From Hyaloperonospora brassicae (Eukaryota; Oomycota; Peronosporomycetes; Peronosporales; Peronosporaceae): a DNA stretch of 64,000 bases. Both the position numbers and the translations under genes were made by a program. Positions 10,316-20,900 of this stretch are shown piece by piece. The DNA lies in the NCBI GenBank assembly GCA_947650285.1, contig CANTFL010001467.1, positions 310,001-374,000 of the forward strand, read 5' to 3'. Position 1 is the first letter of the stretch, and each line of letters begins with the position of its first letter. Below the pieces are notes generated by a model. It was given only the letters and a program-made list of their open reading frames with translations. It searched no databases and was not told where the DNA came from.

Positions 10316-10359
10316 CCTGGTAGCACTTTGTAGTCCTTTCAAGGACCACAGCATCCAAC

Positions 10360-11524
10360 ATGAACATGTTGGATGACGAAGAACCCTTTCACGCCACGCG
10401 TGAAGGGTTTACCCACTTGAGCGACATCGAATGGGGTGCGGTAGAACGAATGAGTTCTACCGTAGGCGAGTTCTCCATTAGCGCCATGTTGGAGTTTCTG
10501 GACAGAGACCAACAACATGCCGATATAGCCAGGTTCATTCAAAATGAACTTGTCGCCGAAAGGGAGAAAGTAGCCTTGCTTCACCAGCAAGGCTCTCAAC
10601 AGGCCGAGCAGCTGAGAGAACTCGGTGCTCAATAGACAGTGCTGTTGAGACAGCAGCAATTCCATGCTGCTGTGGGCGGGACGGCACATGCTCGTCGTCC
10701 CGAAGTCATGAAAGTTGACATCTTCAAGTACAGAGGAGTCCCGGAAGACTCCCTGTTACTGTGGTTTGTCGAACTCGACAGAGCCTTAAGGGCTAGTCGC
10801 GTCGAAGATGAGCAAATGAAACTCACATTTGCTCAAACACGCTTGGCAGGGCGTGCCAAAACTTGGTCCCTGGGGCTCGAGAGTAGCGACCCACATGTGT
10901 TTAGGTCGCTAGATGACTTCAAGTCCCGGCTCAGACAAACGTTTGAGCCGCCAAGGGCTAAGTTCAGGGCTCTTTCAGAGCTCCTGAAACTCAAGCAGGG
11001 TAAGCGTGATGTGCACGCTTACGCTCAACATATACGACTCCTCTCGAGTAGTATAACTGCCAACCCAGTACATGAACACACGTTGATTACGGTGTTCATG
11101 CAAGGGCTCGCAGAAGGGCCCGTCAGGAGCCACCTGTTCCGCCTTGAGCTGAAAACGCTTGAAGAAGCGATATCAGCCGCGGAACAGGAAGACTTTAGCA
11201 TGAGACAGGCTCATGCTAGCTCAAACTCTTATCGTCCACCGAGACGACAAGAGATCGGAGGTCCAGAACCAATGGACCTCTGCTATGTTGAGAGCGAGAG
11301 ACCTAGCTCTCAACATAGCTTCAAACAACAAGCGATTGCAGAAGTGCAATCGCTGTCAGAAGTTAGGGCACTTCGCACATGAGTGTAGTGCCCCACGCCC
11401 AGTACCAAGCAGTACTGAGCGAAATGGACGACCATTCGCCAAGAAGGGCAATGGGCGTGGGTCCAGCGCTGTTACGAAGCCGCAACAGCGAAACGGACCA
11501 ATAAAAAATGGACGGGGTCAGTAG
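10360..11524 (+). pseudogene. Ty3-A gag (broken)
   Basis: Gag would form the virus-like particle and bind RNA. The ATG at 10360 matches the gag start of Ty3-C. The frame is cut by a TAG at 10633-10635 where Ty3-C has CAG, and shifts about 11310-11325, where a 10-nt insertion absent from B and C stands. After the shift a CCHC knuckle CNRCQKLGHFAHEC is read, and the frame ends at TAG 11522-11524. The insertion completes a 14-bp palindrome (see findings). Confidence 0.88.
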
Positions 11525-11546
11525 GGGCGGAGAGCCCTACTGATCC
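11503..11546 (+). promoter_or_regulatory. Predicted -1 ribosomal frameshift signal at the gag-pol junction
   Basis: The heptamer A AAA AAT (11503-11509) is in the gag frame. After a 5-nt spacer comes a hairpin with arms 11515-11526 and 11535-11546 (12 pairs, one G-U, 8-nt loop). Slipping back one base joins the gag frame to the open pol frame, and the gag stop lies inside the hairpin. Equivalent sites stand in Ty3-B and Ty3-C. Confidence 0.7.
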
Positions 11547-12591
11547 AGCAACCTCAAGAGAATTTGCAAATCTCTTGACGAAAGTTGTTTCAGATACACA
11601 ATCATTGTGTGTCTCTGCACCTGGTGATGACGTTTCGCTCATCACCTTGAAGTTGGAAGCGACAAATGATTTGTCGCTTCGTGCCCTAGTAGACTGTGGG
11701 GCGTCGAACAACTTTGTTCGTCTCCAGTCACTAGAGGGTTGTAGGCTCAAGTTCGTTGAGCGCGACATTCCCCTCACAAGGATGACGGTGCGCCTTGCAA
11801 CAGGCGCATCGATAACCGTTGAGAAACGTGTAGTAGGAATCCACTACACGTTGGAGGGCGAACAGTACGATGATGACTTCATCGTACTGGATCTGGATGA
11901 CAAATTTGATGTCATCCTGGGATTGCCTTGGCTCAGAAGGTACAAGCCAAGGGTGAGCCGGCAGCATCGATCCGTGAAGATGCCTGCCGCTTGTTCATCA
12001 GATGGCCATCTGATGAACATCTTGGAGCGTCCACAAGCGTGTGGATGTTCTGCGAGTGAGTGCGATGGCCTCACTTGCGGTACGGTCGTTAGCACGACTG
12101 CACAAGATCACAGTGTAGTTGATCACTACACTGTGGAGCAAGCTCCCGGTGGCTGTACAGGAGTACAGGGTGCGCCGAAGGTCCACCACTCGAAGAAGCC
12201 GAGTGGACTGGGACGTGGATGTACGCCTAGCGGGCGACATCCTAGCAAGAGTAAACCGGTTGCCCACAAGCGGCAACACGGATATCCTAGGTCGACTGGA
12301 GAGTCGACCGTAGATGATCCGTACCTGACTGTGGCTGCACAGCCACAGTCAGAAGACGTCGAGGGAATAAGTCCCCACGTACTTGAGGAAGCAATTCCTC
12401 AAGAGTCACTTGCTGAAGGATTAGGCCTTCAGCAACCTGTGAAAAGAAGTTCCCAGGAAGAAACCGAGACGGTGAACGTCTTGGTTAATGACGGATCAAG
12501 CGTAGGCGCTTATACGCTTGATCTGATTGTGCCTCCGAAGTTAACTTCGGAGATAACTCAGTTGCCAACGCTAGAACCGAAACGGTTCTAG
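11525..12591 (+). pseudogene. Ty3-A pol: aspartic protease and linker
   Basis: The frame opens upstream of 11575 in the -1 frame of gag. The active-site box reads LVDCGASNNFV (DCG in place of DS/TG, also in Ty3-C), followed by KFDVILGLPWLRRY, the second protease box. A long, poorly conserved linker follows to TAG at 12589-12591, which interrupts pol. Confidence 0.85.
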
Positions 12592-12592
12592 C

Positions 12593-13531
12593 GTGATCTG
12601 CGTAGTGGCAAAGTCAATCAGGTCTGCATACTCGTCGCGGAGGACGAGTATGTGGCCGATACTCGGTCGGCCACATTATTTGCTGAGAACGAACGGGGTC
12701 TCAGCAGCTCATCGATGGACGAAAGTGTCATCGATGAGAAGACTCGGATTAAGAGATATGAATCTCAATCCTGGAAGTCGCTTCAGGCAAATCCTTCGTA
12801 TAAGAATTTGACCGAATTCAAGGACGTATTCCCTGAATCCGTACCTTGCGAGTTGCCTAAGGACAAAGGCACTCGACACGAGATCGAGCTCAAACCGGGC
12901 TCGAAATATTGTGTGATGAAGTAGTGGCCACTGCCTCGTGAACAAGTTACTAGCGATCGACAAGTTCTTTGCCGATCGCTTAGCAGCGGGCCATGTGAGG
13001 GAATCAACTTCCCCTCACAGCTCTCCGACCTACTGTGTGCGAAAGGCCACAGGAGGATGGCGGATAGTGCACGCGTTCAACATGTTGAATGCTTCAACGG
13101 TACCGGCTTAGACGCCGATATCGAGGAAGGACGCAATCATAGATGGTATGTCTAAGAGTACCATCTTTTCGTCCATGGATCTGATGGATGGATTCTATCA
13201 GATCCTGATGCGTGAACGGGACATACCGTACACAGCAGTGAGCACCCCCAGCGGTATGTTGTGGGAGTGGCTAGTGATGCCACAGGGGCTGAGTAATGCC
13301 CCTGCTACTTTCAACAGATGTGTAACAAATCTGTTGAGACCGGTGCGGGATTTCGCACCGAGTTATTTCAACGATGTGTTCGTCCATAGCCAGACTATGG
13401 ACGGAAAGACGGACGTTGAAATTCACCTAAATCATGTTCTACAGGTATTTCAACTTATGCGCAATCATAAGTTGTATGCCAAACTCAAGAAGTGTATATT
13501 TGTGGCAAGAGAAATACCACTTCTTGGGTGA
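12593..13531 (+). pseudogene. Ty3-A pol: reverse transcriptase with mutated active site
   Basis: RT boxes are recognisable: FSSMDLMDGFYQILM, WLVMPQGLSNAPATF and SYFNDVFVHS. The last should be YFDD, so the first catalytic Asp of YxDD is Asn here. Further breaks are a stop at about 12924 and frameshifts between 12930 and 13150. Confidence 0.9.
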
Positions 13532-13676
13532 ATCGTGGGTAAACACGGCGTATGCCCTGATCCCGAAAAGATCAAGGTAAGCACCGACTGGCCAGTACCA
13601 GTTGATGTCAAGGGACTTCGTAAGTTCCTTGGCTTAGCTGTCGTACTCACACAAGTACTCGCGCGATCTCAATGAG

Positions 13677-14393
13677 ATGACTGTTCATCGTTCTTGCTTG
13701 CTTAAGAAATATGTGAAGTGGTCATGGAACGCTGACTGCCAGAGTTCATTTGAAAGCATCAGGAAAAGCTTGATGCAATCGCCCATCTTGGCGATTGCAT
13801 ATCAGGACAGACCTTTTCATGTGGTCTGTGACGCCAGCGATTTTGCTACTGGCTGTGCGTTGATGCAATTTGACACAGATGGCGCAGAGCGCGTCATCTG
13901 TTATCAATCGCGTCAGCTGCAACCAGCTGAACGCAATTACCCAGTGCATGACAAGGAACTACTTGCCATGAAGTACGCACTGGCTAAGTTTTGCGTCTAT
14001 CTCTTGGGAGATAGACCGTTCATCGTCTATACGGATCATGCGTCACTACGCACGGCTGTAAACAGTCCACACCTCTCGCAACGAATGGAGAGGTGGCTGT
14101 ATTTCTTCGTGGAGTACAACTTATCCGTGGAGTATAAACCAGAGGGACTAAACGTCGTCGCTGATGCGCTCACGCGCCGGCCCGATTTCGATCCAGACGC
14201 ACAATTCAACAGTGAGGATAAGCCCTCTGTTGCGACACTGTCAGTCAGTGTCCTGTCGTCAAGTTTACTTAATGACGTACGAAAGGCATACGCGGAAGAT
14301 AAGGATCTTCTGCGATTGATGGATCATCTGGTGAATCCAACCAGTAAATTATTGAATAATTTACCGGCTATTCACCGATCCCCATTGGATTAG
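13677..14393 (+). pseudogene. Ty3-A pol: RNase H
   Basis: VVCDASDFATGCALMQ, HDKELLAMKYALAKF and FIVYTDHASLRTAVNS are the RNase H boxes, followed by the VEYKPEGLNVVADALTRRP tether. A stop at 14391-14393 ends the frame before integrase. Confidence 0.9.
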
Positions 14394-14397
14394 TACA

Positions 14398-15604
14398 CAA
14401 CGCGTAACGGACTGTTATATTACACAGCCGTTTATGGCGACACGCCTCGTGTCGTCGTCCCCACTCATAATGATTTGCGATTACGCATCATGTATGAGTG
14501 TCACGATTCCCCAACAGGTGGCCATCGTGGGAGAGAAAAGACTTACCTCACGGTAAGTCGTGACTTTTACTGGCCCCGCCAGTATCAGTTTGTACGCAAC
14601 TACATACGTGCTTGCGAATGTTTGTCAACGGGTGAAGCCTAGTCCTTCATCCCTCGCACCATTACAGCCTCCACCGGTCCCGGCAGAGTGCTGGCAGTCC
14701 GTTTCAATGGACTTCGTCTTCGGGTTTCCCGAAGACGCTCACAAGAATTAATGGTATTCTTGTGTTTGTTGACCGGTTCAGCAAGATGGTCCATCTTGCT
14801 GCTGTACCCTGAGTCAATCAAGGCTCAAGGTTGTGCTCGTGTCTTTCTAGACACGGTCTTTCGACTCCACGGGTTGCCCCGTGAACTCGTATCCGACCGT
14901 GACCCTCGGTTCACGGCGGAATTTTGGCAAACCGTGTTCCGTTCTCTTGGAACACGATTGAAGATGTATACTTCTGACCATCCCGAAACAGATGGTCAGA
15001 CGGAACGTGCAAACCGTGTCCTCGAAGAGATCATTCGAGGATATGTCCACTTGTTTCCGAGTTGGAGCGAATTCCTACCCATGGTGGAATTCGCCATCAA
15101 TAATTTGGTGCATGCTTCCACATAGCACACACCGTTTTACGTAAATGGCTTACGCCATCCACGTGTGCCCGCCCTTTTAGAGTGTAACTCATGGATAAGG
15201 GGGAAGGGACTCGCTCAAGCAAAAACCGTTTTGGCTCTTGCTCATCACGTGTCGACGCTAACGTCGTCACGTATGATGCCGATGTTGATCAGGTCGACAT
15301 CGATGAAGAAGATCACCTCAATAATAGAGACGACGCTATTATTGACTCGGATGATGATGACGATGCTGGTATATTCAGCATCGCCAACGATTATGCCAGC
15401 GAGGAAAACGACAACCTCGCTGAAGAAGAGAAGAACCTCTCAGCAGTGCGCACGAAGCGCACTGAAAGACAAAACAATGAGTCAGCAGAGAACTTCCTGC
15501 TGACTCGAGAGGCGGTAGTCCGTTTCGTTCAGGACTCCATCGCAAATGCGGTGGACCGCCAGAAACGGAACGCAGACAAGAATGGAAGAGCAAATGTTCT
15601 TTAA
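14398..15604 (+). pseudogene. Ty3-A pol: integrase core
   Basis: The HHCC region (14480-14640), the DDE core (SMDFVFGFP, LVSDRDPRFTAEFW, HPETDGQTERANRVLEE between 14700 and 15060) and INNLVHAST are visible, with frameshifts near 14620, 14750, 15125 and 15190. An acidic Asp-rich stretch (15280-15430) precedes the integrase C-terminal domain. Confidence 0.88.
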
Positions 15605-15712
15605 TCTAAGGTTAACGACCTAGTACTACTGTCAACGGTAAACTTACCTGGACATGCAGTCACTAGTGTCGGCAGTAGTTTACTACTGCCGAAATACATT
15701 GGGCCATTATGA

Positions 15713-16354
15713 GTGTTGCATCGCAAGGGCAATGCATACACACTCGAATTGACACGTAGGATGCGCACGAATCCTACGTTTTACGTGGGGAGGCTCAGGC
15801 CGTACTGTCAGTACGAGCCTTCTTCTTCCGATGAAGATAGCACCCACGTTCAAGAACATCCATCAAGTTCTTGCGTTCGCGCTCCAGACGATCCGTCTGG
15901 TCGCGCAGATATGATACCTCGGAACTCAACCGAGATATCTCCCCGCGAGCTGTCGCCAGCTCGCCGAATAGGGAGCGGACATCCCGCTCGACCTGAAGCT
16001 GCGCTGTGGCATAATCGGCGCGATCCCTCGCCCGATCAGCCTCGTGATCCTTGCGGCTCTTCCGCACGGTATCAGTCAAAGCGTAGCGCTGGTCGCGCTC
16101 GTGCTTCAAGTCATCGCGCAATTCATCGATTGCGCGATCCATCTCGTAAGGGTCGAGATGGTGAACCGAATCATCTGGAGGAGGTCTTTCCTCCTCCACC
16201 ACATCCTTTGGTGGATGCTCACGGTGATAAACGCTTTCTAGTGGAGCGTATCTTGAATCACCGTGACGATTCAGGATCAAGGACGAGCTACCTCGTCCAG
16301 TGGCGGGGTATCCACCCTCTTGGAACAGCTGGGAGCCCCGCTCTCAGCTGTTGA
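15713..16354 (+). pseudogene. Ty3-A pol: integrase C-terminal domain, linker and chromodomain
   Basis: LHRKGNAYTLELTRR and FYVGRLRPYCQYE belong to the integrase C-terminal fold. A Ser/Pro/Arg-rich linker of about 130 residues follows, and then FLVERILNHRDD and TSYLVQWRG, the chromodomain core, which would read heterochromatin marks during integration. The chromodomain frame breaks at about 16310. The linker is also open on the minus strand as a coiled coil. Confidence 0.85.
15795..16277 (-). CDS. Antisense coiled-coil open frame in Ty3-A
   Basis: About 160 codons antisense to the integrase linker. The frame has no ATG at its 5' end in this copy and continues from the frame at 16277-16477. 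It reads as a long charged helix with hydrophobic heptads (DRAIDELRDDLKHERDQRY, RSLFGELATARGEISRL, RDQTDRLERERKNLMDVL). The opposite strand reads as a Ser/Pro/Arg linker. Whether it is expressed cannot be told. Confidence 0.4.
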   Translation of the reverse strand: MLNRHGDSRYAPLESVYHREHPPKDVVEEERPPPDDSVHHLDPYEMDRAIDELRDDLKHERDQRYALTDTVRKSRKDHEADRARDRADYATAQLQVERDVRSLFGELATARGEISRLSSEVSYLRDQTDRLERERKNLMDVLERGCYLHRKKKARTDSTA

Positions 16355-16965
16355 TGGATGTTGAAGGTCTCGTCCGCCAATATGACGAGACCCATCCGAT
16401 AGGTCCACGGGCCCATCGGTAAACACGCGCTTTTGGCGCTTGTAGACGGATTGCAAGTTTGCAATCGCGTCACGCATCTCAACCGAAATGTGTGCCCTTC
16501 CTCAGGGCGAACTTAGGGAATACACGTCCCTCTGCGCACGTTGCGAGTTGTCAACACAACTCGCACAAGGATTTCTTCAAGTGAGGCATGGAATGTCTGC
16601 CTCACTCTACAAACAGTGCAACCGGTACCTGGCACCGGTTGGCTTTCGCTTTTCGAACCTGAGGCGTACTGCCTCAAGTCTCTTAAGCCACGCTTCTCGT
16701 CCAAATTTCTTGACATTTTGGACGAACGCATTCCACGCAGCCATCAACGAGGCCTTGTCACGCTTTTGGTTGCCGTTGTATCATCGATGTCTAAGTAAGT
16801 CATCGAGATAAAAGTTTTCTTCAGCGCGAAAGTTGCTCGCTCTGGGATCCAAGCAGTGAAGCTCAGTCGCATCGAATAAGGGTATTCGATGGTGTTGGCT
16901 TGTCTAGTGAGACAAGCCATTAATGAGCCGTTTAGGCAAACACTACGGCTTCAGCTCATCACGCT

Positions 16966-17397
16966 TTACAGTGGTACCTCTGTCGGTACCACGGTTGATA
17001 TTATGATGATGGCTTGCACCATCGTCAAGTTGCTCGTGCGAGGAACACGAGCTGATCGCGGTGACGAGCAATCATACTCATCATCAGATTCGTCATCACT
17101 GCCGAACAGACTGTGTTGCAACTCACGAGTCCGTTCGTTCGGCAGTGACCTTGGCGAATACTGAAGCGTCGTCGGTGATCGAGACGCCTCTGGAACATTG
17201 CCCGAGTCAGACACGTCTGACTCGCCAGAGTAGATCACCTCAATGTCGGGGTCATCATGCGCACGCGGTGCTGAACCGCGTGCACCTGCAGCACCTGTTG
17301 CTGCAGGCGAAGAACGAGCAGCAGACGACGAATCGTCCGCCGCAGAGGCTGTCACAGCAGCGGGCTGTGCGTGTCTTGAGTCACCCCGCATAGACAT
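16966..17397 (-). pseudogene. Antisense accessory ORF of Ty3-A, N-terminal part
   Basis: The ATG at 17397 starts MSMRGDSRHAQP, as in Ty3-C. The product is Ala/Ser-rich then Asp/Glu-rich (EVIYSGESDVSDSG) and stops early. The family's later block (KPWRLPE, SLSHET, HHRIPLFDA) can be found on this strand at 16650-16960 but with stops and shifts, so this copy is broken. No sense-strand gene occupies this region. Confidence 0.5.
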
Positions 17398-17527
17398 GTT
17401 TACTATTCGAGGTCGGGTGGAAATTGAATGATACGAACCCAACCAGTGCTCCCTGTTCGAATGGTGCCCAACGGGTGGCCTCCATATTTCGATAGTCACA
17501 CGGTGACTATCAGTTAAGGGGGGGTCA

Positions 17528-17919
17528 TGTGACGGGGCAGCCTGTTACATGGAAATTGTCATTTGAGAGATAATGAAAATAAAGAATATTACGATGAATA
17601 TTCTTTCAACAATATCACAAGACATGATGATATTGTCGAAGATGACCGAAGGGTCTACTTATTGGTTGATATCTTGATGATATCAACCCACCAATCGCCG
17701 CAAGACGCGCGCAATGAGTGGTGAGTAGACGTCGTCATACATTCAGTTACATTGATATAATAAAGTTAAGTCAATCAGAGAGACAGTGGTTAAAGACTTA
17801 ATTATATTAATGTAACAGTTTTACTTTTCCCTCGTCTACGCTTCCTCGTTTGCCTCGTGTACGCTTGTCGGGGTACGATACCCTTGCGTTAAGTTCACGC
17901 AAGGGTGGGCCCCGTTACA
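17528..17919 (+). repeat. Ty3-A 3' LTR with polypurine tract
   Basis: A polypurine tract AAGGGGGGG (17516-17524) stands 3 nt before TGTGACGGGGC. The LTR ends GCCCCGTTACA at 17919 and is followed by the target duplication GCCAT. Confidence 0.93.
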
Positions 17920-20900
17920 GCCATGTAATGGTTTTAAGTATGAAAACGCTAGCTAGCAAGCCGACAACAAATCGTTGTTTAGCATACCTTGCTTGATACA
18001 TTACATCGACTGAGATGGGATGAGGCAGATTGACGAACCTGTATGCGCCTGCACTTGGCAGCTGTAGCATCGCGCTTCACGATTGACCTTTGTCTCGAAG
18101 ACAGTGGAGTTGATGGACATGTCGTGACGGAAGGAAGCGTGATGAGAGCTGCAAGTGAATGAAGCGCGATGTGACGCACAATTTGGTCGTCTCACAAGCC
18201 GGTGAAGGGTGGGTACGCATCTGTTCAGCGCACATAAGTTGCGGTATTCAGGACGTCCAGCGCCAACGAATGGATCCGACGAGTCGCAGACGGCCTCCGC
18301 CGACTACCTCCGCTACCTAGTGGTGTGCATGACTGATGCAGCTCAACCACATGGACCACCAGCCCCGCCTCGGTATGATGGCCGCTTCATTGACAAAGCG
18401 CTGATGATTTAGCCTGTTTCTTCGTCCATGCTTTCTCGCACAGTGACGACAAACGCATACGTCCCCCCTTTTTACCGTGAAAGCTGTTGCCACGCAAGTA
18501 CCATTGCACAGGAACTACCAACTATGCGACACGAGCGTCAGTATTCTGTGTCATCGCATCGAGGGTGACTTTGTTAAGAATGAAGCACAATTAAGTGTGA
18601 TCATATTTCGCCGCATGTTTCATGTGCACTGGTAGGACCAGGTTTTACGCTTGTGTGCTTTATGTCTTCCATGCAGGTAGTAATGTTGCATGAATCTTCA
18701 GGGCATCCAGACTGCAATCTTCGCATTAAAACCGGTATTTCGCGATTAGTAACATCCTCGTTTGTTGCCACGAACATAACATTCAATCATCATTGCGCGC
18801 TCTATCAGCGTGCTTTCCGCTTTGCGTATCGCAAACATCTGCATGACCACGTGCAACAGCGCCGAATTAATTTGATCAACTTTCCGGTATCGTCTCATTT
18901 TTGCTGCTACTGTTTACCGCCTTATCACGCCTTAAATCGTTCCTGCACCATTTTTTGCATTATTTGAAGCAACACTGTGATACTGTGCTGTCTGGCTCAT
19001 CCACATTTAACGGCACGCGAAGCCGACAGCTGCGCATGAACACTTGTGTCTATGAGCGATTTTTCTGGAAGTATCCTGGAAAAGGGAAGCTCACGTCATT
19101 GTCTAAAGGCGTGGTCGTGATCTGAACGAAAAGACTTGAATGACCTGAGGCTTCAAGTATGTGCGACCTGTCACTTGAGTGATTGATTGAGATTGATGGG
19201 GTCGGCAGGAGTCAAGATGTTTATAGGGGTTTTTCGTGGAAATGTTCCTCCTCGTGCTACACGCACGTTTATTGCATGTTAGGAAAGCTAACAACGAATA
19301 TCACTTTGGAATTTGCCACCCACAAACACCTTGTTTCTTTTCTCTCTCTTTGCTGCCACACCCTGTGCTTCGCTGCGGTTGCTACCGACAGAGCGCTAAA
19401 GCTGTTAGTGTCTAACACGCTAGATCTGGATGATGAGATTGGACATCTGCGCCCTTTATAGACGAATAATAGCAAACGTGTCAGCCTAAGCTCGAAGATC
19501 AAACGCGTTTCACTTGCAACACGTCTCTCGACTGCATGAGTCGCAACGGTTGTCAACTAAACAAAGTGAGAGAAAGTGTACAGAAGATAGACGTGCATGT
19601 GTTTGAATGATCCCGGCCTTGAGCGTAGTTGTACAATTTGTACTTACTTTTTCATTATTCAGATTTTGGTAATTACATGGTGTGTTATCGGTGTTCTCAT
19701 CTTGTGATGCCCTTAAAAATTAAATTGGTGCCTGCTTTATTTTCGTTAATACGTGGTGCATGATTTACTTTTCGTAAAGATCTAGAGCTTGTTTTGGACA
19801 TTTCCGTCATAATATCCAGACGTGGATGAAGATACTGCAAAAGCTTTTGCTAAAAAGTGATCTCGCATGATGAGATTAATGCTTCTAATATTTTGGTGAG
19901 AATGCGACCTTTGCACTACTTGGGAGTAGGCAGAGGATGACAGCATGGTCATTGGTTACACATGTCATGATGGTAACCACCAAGCCCTCCGTGCAAGAAA
20001 AAAAAGCGACAGACCATACGATTGTGTTATATCAAAATCGTATGAAATAAACATTATCATATGGTACTCCTCTTATGTGAACGCAGTAGCAACAATTTAT
20101 AGGACAGTCAAAGTTTCTTCAAGATACCTTGTGCTTCCGCGCTTCCTGCCACATTCTGTGCGTGAAGTTTTCGGAAGCACGTTAATGCAATCATTGGTGT
20201 AGACTATTTGAATGATCGCAGAGCAAGTCAACCTGCTCCGTTACAATGATGATTTTCTAACTCAGCCTGAAAAGGAAAATAATGACGACCGTAAGTCGTT
20301 TCAGATTTTTGTCAAGAATAACAAGCTAGTATCATTTACCTAATGCACTTTGACAGCAGAACGTCAATGCAATAGGAATATCAAGCTTGCACCAGCTAAA
20401 TGAAAACCATGTTGAGGAAGTCGCTACCAGCAAATGTTGTGGTCTGATACACCCCGTTTCTGTATTCGATGCTCCCCATACATTCCCGGTCTTTCGGAGC
20501 TGCACCAACCTCGCTAAGCCGTCTACCCGTCTACCCGTCTGACAAATGATATGTAAAGGTATTTTGATCGAGCAGTGGTATAAGCTACATGCGGACGATT
20601 CAGGAATAGACGGTTAGTTATCATCTACAAGTTGTAATTTTTAGCATACACGGCTGAAAAAGCAATGACCTCAGTCATGTGCTTACATTATAATGCCTAT
20701 CCATCCCACGCGACCAGCCAGCTACGTCTTGCGATGAAACATCAGTCGTATTTGGTCGAGTAACGGATCAATCTCCACCGAGGAGGTGCATTGAAGGTGT
20801 GGAGCAATGAAGCAAGATGAATCTCAAATTAATATCGGATGCACGTAGGTATAGACTGACGATACCGGTGGTCAGTCCAAGGTACGGTGCGGCGAATTGC

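Larger units (their letters stand above)
9924..17919 (+). mobile_element. Ty3/gypsy chromodomain retrotransposon Ty3-A, defective, full length
   Basis: LTRs of 392 bp each start TG and end CA, with 11-bp terminal inverted repeats (TGTAACGGGGC type), and enclose gag, protease, RT, RNase H, integrase and a chromodomain in the order of Ty3 elements. Five-base duplications GCCAT flank it (9919-9923 and 17920-17924). The uninterrupted site survives at 25081-25095 beside effector copy 2. The LTRs differ at roughly 15-18 positions, gag and pol have several stops and frameshifts, and the RT active site is mutated, so this copy is inactive and older than Ty3-C. Confidence 0.95.

Noticed and set aside
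10318..10340. Primer-binding site for initiator methionine tRNA
   Set aside because: Only TGGTAGCA matches; the next bases do not, so the primer tRNA stays open.
15120..17500. Antisense frames in Ty3-A as an independent host gene
   Set aside because: They repeat at the same place in all related elements, so they belong to the transposon.
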